A DNA stretch of 64,000 bases from Williamsoniiplasma luminosum (GTDB lineage: Bacteria > Bacillota_I > Bacilli_A > Mycoplasmatales > Mycoplasmataceae). Under the pieces are notes generated by a model. The model made no database searches, was not told the DNA's origin, and worked only from the letters and a program-made list of their open reading frames with translations. Both the position numbers and the translations under genes were made by a program. Position 1 is the stretch's first letter. Each line of letters opens with the position of its first letter. This document shows positions 60,656 to 64,000 of the stretch, piece after piece. Location of the stretch: contig NZ_CP024963.1 of the NCBI RefSeq assembly GCF_002803985.1, positions 868,001 through 932,000 on the forward strand, written 5' to 3'.

Positions 60656-62380
60656 TTATTTTAAGTTGTTTAAGAAATCATCAACTAAAGCAAGAACTTG
60701 TTCATCAGTTTCTAATTGTAATGCTTTGTTGGCTAATTTTTCAGCATCTTTCATGTCGATTTGACTCATCAATTGACGAGCACGTAACATTGAAGAAGCA
60801 CTCATTGAGAAAGCATCTAATCCTAATCCCATTAACAATGGAATTGATTGAACATCTCCAGCCATTTCGCCACACATTCCGACTCAACGATTTTGGGCAT
60901 GTCCTCCATCAATGGTCATTTTAATTAAACGTAGCAATGATGGATTAGTTGGTTGGTATAAATACGAAACTTTTTCACTCATACGGTCTGCAGCCATTGA
61001 ATATTGGACTAAATCGTTAGTTCCAATTGAGAAGAAGTCAGCATATTTAGCAAATTGATCAGCATTAACAGCGGCAGCTGGAATTTCAACCATCATTCCG
61101 ACTTGGACATTTTTGTCATAAGCAATATTTTCTTGGTCTAATTCTTTTTTGCATGTTTCAACAAAGGCTTTAGCATCTTTAAATTCATCAACTGTTGCAA
61201 TCATTGGGAACATAATTCCTAATTGTCCAAAAACAGAAGCTCTTAACAAAGCACGAATTTGGTCACGGAAAATTTCTTTTTTATCTAAAGAGAAACGAAT
61301 TGCACGATACCCTAAAAATGGATTCATTTCATGTGGGAATTCAAAATAAGATAATTTTTTATCTCCCCCAATATCCAATGTACGAATAATTACAACTTTA
61401 TTATTCATTGATTCCATCACATTTTTATAAGCCACAAACTGTTCTTCTTCAGTTGGGAAATGATCGTTGTCCATGTATAAGAATTCAGAACGGAATAACC
61501 CAATTCCTTCGCCCCCATTTTCAATGACACCTTCAACATCAGTTGGTGAACCGATATTTGCTTCAATTAATTTTTCTTGTCCATCTTTGGTTTTTGTTGG
61601 GACATCTTTGAATTTTTTTAGTTCATTTTTAAAAGCAATAAATTGTTCGGCTTGAACTTGGTATTGATCAATGATTTTTTGGTCAAGACCAAGTTCAACA
61701 ATTCCATGAGTTCCATCTAAGGCAAAAACTTCTCCATCTTTGACATCACTTGTAATTGTTTTTAACCCTAAAACGGCTGGAATTTCTAAGCTTCTGGCCA
61801 TAATTGCAGCGTGACTAGTTCTTCCCCCAATATTAGTTGCAAATCCTTTAACAAATTTTTTGTCTAATTGCGCAGTTTGGCTTGGAGTTAAATCTTCAGC
61901 AACAATAATCACTTCTTCTTTAATTGTTGTTAAATCAACAATTTTAATCCCCATTAAATGTTTGATAATTCTTGAAGAAACGTCCTTAATATCAGCACTT
62001 CTTTCTTTGAAATATGGATCATCCATTTCCATAAACATACTATAATAATTATTTGCAATCGTATGTACAGCAAATTCAGCATTGACTTTTTGGCTATTAA
62101 TCATTTCCAAATATTCATCTTTCATCGCTGGATCTGCGGCAATATCTTTATGCGCTTCAAAAATGGCGGCTTTTTCTTCACCAAGTTTTTTTTCTGTTGA
62201 TTGTCTTAAACTTTCTAATTCTTCAACAGAAATTGAAATTGCATTTTCTAATTTTTCAATTTCAGCTTTAATATCTGAAACTTGTTTTTGTTCAATGTTC
62301 ATGTGTTCTTCAACAAGAACTAAGGCTTTTGCAACAGCAATTCCTTCACTAGCACCGATTCCTTTAATTTTTTTATTCAT
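60656..62380 (-). CDS. ptsI: PTS enzyme I
   Basis: Transfers phosphate from PEP to HPr, the first step for all PTS sugars. The protein has 574 residues. KIKGIGASEGIAVAKALVLV begins it; GGRTSHAAIMARSLEIPAVL holds the phospho-His (near 188); FRSEFLYMDNDHFPTEEEQF, VVIIRTLDIGGDKKLSYFEF and FFSIGTNDLVQYSMAADRMS form the PEP-binding barrel; the C-terminus reads WVGMCGEMAGD. The ATG at 62380 (AGGTGAAAC upstream) is preferred over a 20-residue extension. It supplies FruA and the EIIA at 50034. No ptsH is in the window. Confidence 0.96.
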
Positions 62381-62545
62381 TGTTTCACCTACTTTGAAAT
62401 TATATAATAAAAGAGGTGTTTTATGTAGGGTTCTAGGCACAAAAATTAGTAATTTTTTGTAAAATTAACAGACCACTATTATAAATATCGTTGTCAAAAT
62501 TGCTTATAATTAATATATGTGCAAATATCGAAGGAGAACATGACT
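62381..62545. promoter_or_regulatory. Divergent promoters of ptsI and alaX
   Basis: TATAAT-like elements on both strands: near 62398-62404 for ptsI and at about 62504-62509 for the plus-strand gene. No operator is recognised. Confidence 0.5.
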
Positions 62546-63910
62546 ATGGAAAAATTAAGAAATTTTATTAAAGAACAAAATGATTTTAAATCTTCAGATT
62601 TAAAATCTGAATTTGTTGGCGAAGAAAATTTAGAGGCAAAAGGGGTTAATGTCATTTTATTACATGATGGAATTAATGAAATCAAACAAGCTCACAACCA
62701 AGTTGTTTATGCCGTTTTTGATCAAACACCATTTTATGCTGAAAAAGGTGGACAAATCAATGATCGTGGAACTATTCAATGAGCTGGAGGAAGTGGGATT
62801 ATAATTGATGTCCAACCAACAAGTGAAGGGATTAATATTCACGAAATTGAAATCCAAGGCGAGTTAAAAGTTGGGGACAAGGTTGATGCCAAGGTTGATA
62901 AAATTAAACGTTTATTAACAATGAAAAACCATACAGCCACCCATTTAACAACAGCTGCAGCTTACGAAGTTTTAGGACCAAGTTTAGATCACACAACCTC
63001 ATTTAATGATGAACACGGAATGCGCAAAGATTTTGCATATCACCGTGCTGTGACTCAACAAGAATTGGCTAAAATTCAAAGTCTAACTTTGAAAAGTATT
63101 CATGATGCAATCGCTAGAGAAATCCATTTCACAACCCCAGATGAAGCAATTAATAAATATCATGCGCTTTCTTTTGATGGTGATAAATTTGATGAAGATA
63201 CACTTGTTCGAATTATTAGATTTGGTAATTTTTCATGTGAACTTTGTGCTGGAACCCACGTGCCAAATACTAAAGATTTAGAAGATTATGTGATTACCAA
63301 TCTGGAATCTAAAGGGAATGGTCGATTCCGTATTAAAGCATTAACAAGCTATGAAACAGTTAAAAACCATTATGATAATTTGTTGGATGAACAAAACAAA
63401 AAACTTGGGTCACTAATTGCTAAATATAACGGCATGAAAAATGAAAACTGTAATAAAAACATTGATCATGCGATTAATGAAATCCAATTGATTGAACACA
63501 ATCGAGAAAATATTCATTTATTTCAAACTCAACTTGATGAATTGTCTGAATTGCTTCGAATTTTAGAAAAAGAAGTTGCGAAAAAAAATGAAGCCAATAT
63601 TTTTCAAGAAATTAAAGATCTTAAACCGCAATTAAATGCTGATGGCATCAATGAAATTAAGTTCGAAAAAGATAATTTAAACATCACCGTTTTAAGAAGT
63701 ATTGGTGAAGAATTCAAGAAAAATTATGCTGACCTGATTGTGATTTTAAAAAGCCAATCAGAAGAAGGTAATTTCATTTATGTCACAATTAGTGAATCAT
63801 TAAAAGGTAAAGCTTCAGCTGTTGAAATTTTAAGAAATCAAAAAGATATCGTGGCTAAAGGTGGGGGTAATGAATTAGCTGCCCAAGGAAAATACGAAGT
63901 TATCAAATAA
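62546..63910 (+). CDS. Alanyl-tRNA editing protein, AlaX-type with C-Ala domain
   Basis: The protein has 454 residues. It lacks the aminoacylation domain and begins in the region that links to the editing domain (FYAEKGGQINDRGTI). Editing-site zinc ligands are visible: KNHTATHLTTAAAYEVLG (HxxxH) near 130 and FSCELCAGTHVPN (CxxxH) near 230. A coiled coil (about 285-350) and a C-Ala/DHHA1 domain follow (AVEILRNQKDIVAKGGGNEL). It should hydrolyse Ser- or Gly-tRNA-Ala. The inner ATG at 62546 has AAGGAGA at better spacing than the ATG at 62540. A complete alaS is presumably elsewhere. Confidence 0.88.
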
Positions 63911-63948
63911 CTGGAAACATTAAAAAGATTTGGAGAGATTTAAGCATT

Positions 63949-64000
63949 ATGAGCAATAAAAACAAATGAATAAATTGATCACTTTTTATTGTTGTCACCA
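63949..64000 (+). CDS. Start of a gene running out of the window
   Basis: The ATG at 63949 follows GGAGAG. The 17 visible residues (MSNKNKWINWSLFIVVT) have two UGA-Trp codons and look like the start of a membrane protein. It lies 38 bases after the AlaX gene. Too short to identify. Confidence 0.5.

Overview
The window comes from a wall-less, AT-rich bacterium of the class Mollicutes that reads UGA as tryptophan. Most long genes are continuous only when UGA is read as Trp (ftsK, pepO, oppA and ptsI among them). The gene content suggests the Spiroplasma/Entomoplasma/Mesoplasma group: short lipoprotein signals ending VVAC-N/G, a rich sugar phosphotransferase (PTS) set, an Opp peptide importer, the rplU-prp-rpmA and infC-rpmI-rplT operons, and spiralin-like repeats in a surface lipoprotein. 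The genus is an inference.

Layout. 1-8.96 kb: translation and housekeeping genes on the minus strand (argS, frr, pyrH, a membrane protein, tsf, rpsB, dipeptidase pepV, a membrane-anchored J-domain protein, rpmA-prp-rplU). 9.1-15.6 kb: tRNA-Arg(CCT), a small double-glycine-leader peptide gene behind rsmI, greA, uvrC, a membrane protein and pepO. 15.7-24.3 kb: an oppBCDFA operon. 24.6-32.6 kb: a membrane protein, ftsK, an RNase J-like protein without its metal ligands, two tandem copies of a structured RNA, deoA and nadK. 32.6-36.6 kb: trpS, a small protein and a fructose PTS with a coiled-coil tail. 36.9-44.7 kb: a cluster in which four unrelated proteins (two membrane paralogues, ribosomal protein L20 and a PTS EIIC) end in the same roughly 60-residue domain. 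41.3-50.5 kb: PTS genes (separate EIIB, two EIICs, EIIA), agaS and a DeoR-type regulator. 50.6-56.9 kb: a YwaF-like protein, a lipoprotein with a promoter poly(A) tract and tandem repeats, a TauE/SafE pseudogene, two tandem micro-genes, and a purine permease under a purine riboswitch. 57.1-60.6 kb: an AAA ATPase/subtilase pair of the IetAS defence type, preceded by four iterons and a candidate small RNA. 60.6-64 kb: ptsI, an alanyl-tRNA editing protein and the start of another gene.

How the genes fit together. PTS enzyme I, EIIA(Glc-type), EIIB and two EIICs, plus FruA, form a sugar uptake set. A DeoR-type repressor probably controls agaS and one EIIC through a shared 26-bp operator. Opp, PepV and PepO form a peptide import and digestion route that suits an organism with little amino acid synthesis. 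DeoA and the purine permease serve nucleoside and base salvage.

Most notable signals: the shared C-terminal domain that extends L20 and a sugar permease; the duplicated structured RNAs with compensatory stem changes; the IetAS-like pair with its iteron-bearing promoter; a probably phase-variable lipoprotein; and several tiny genes that are only visible when UGA is read as Trp.
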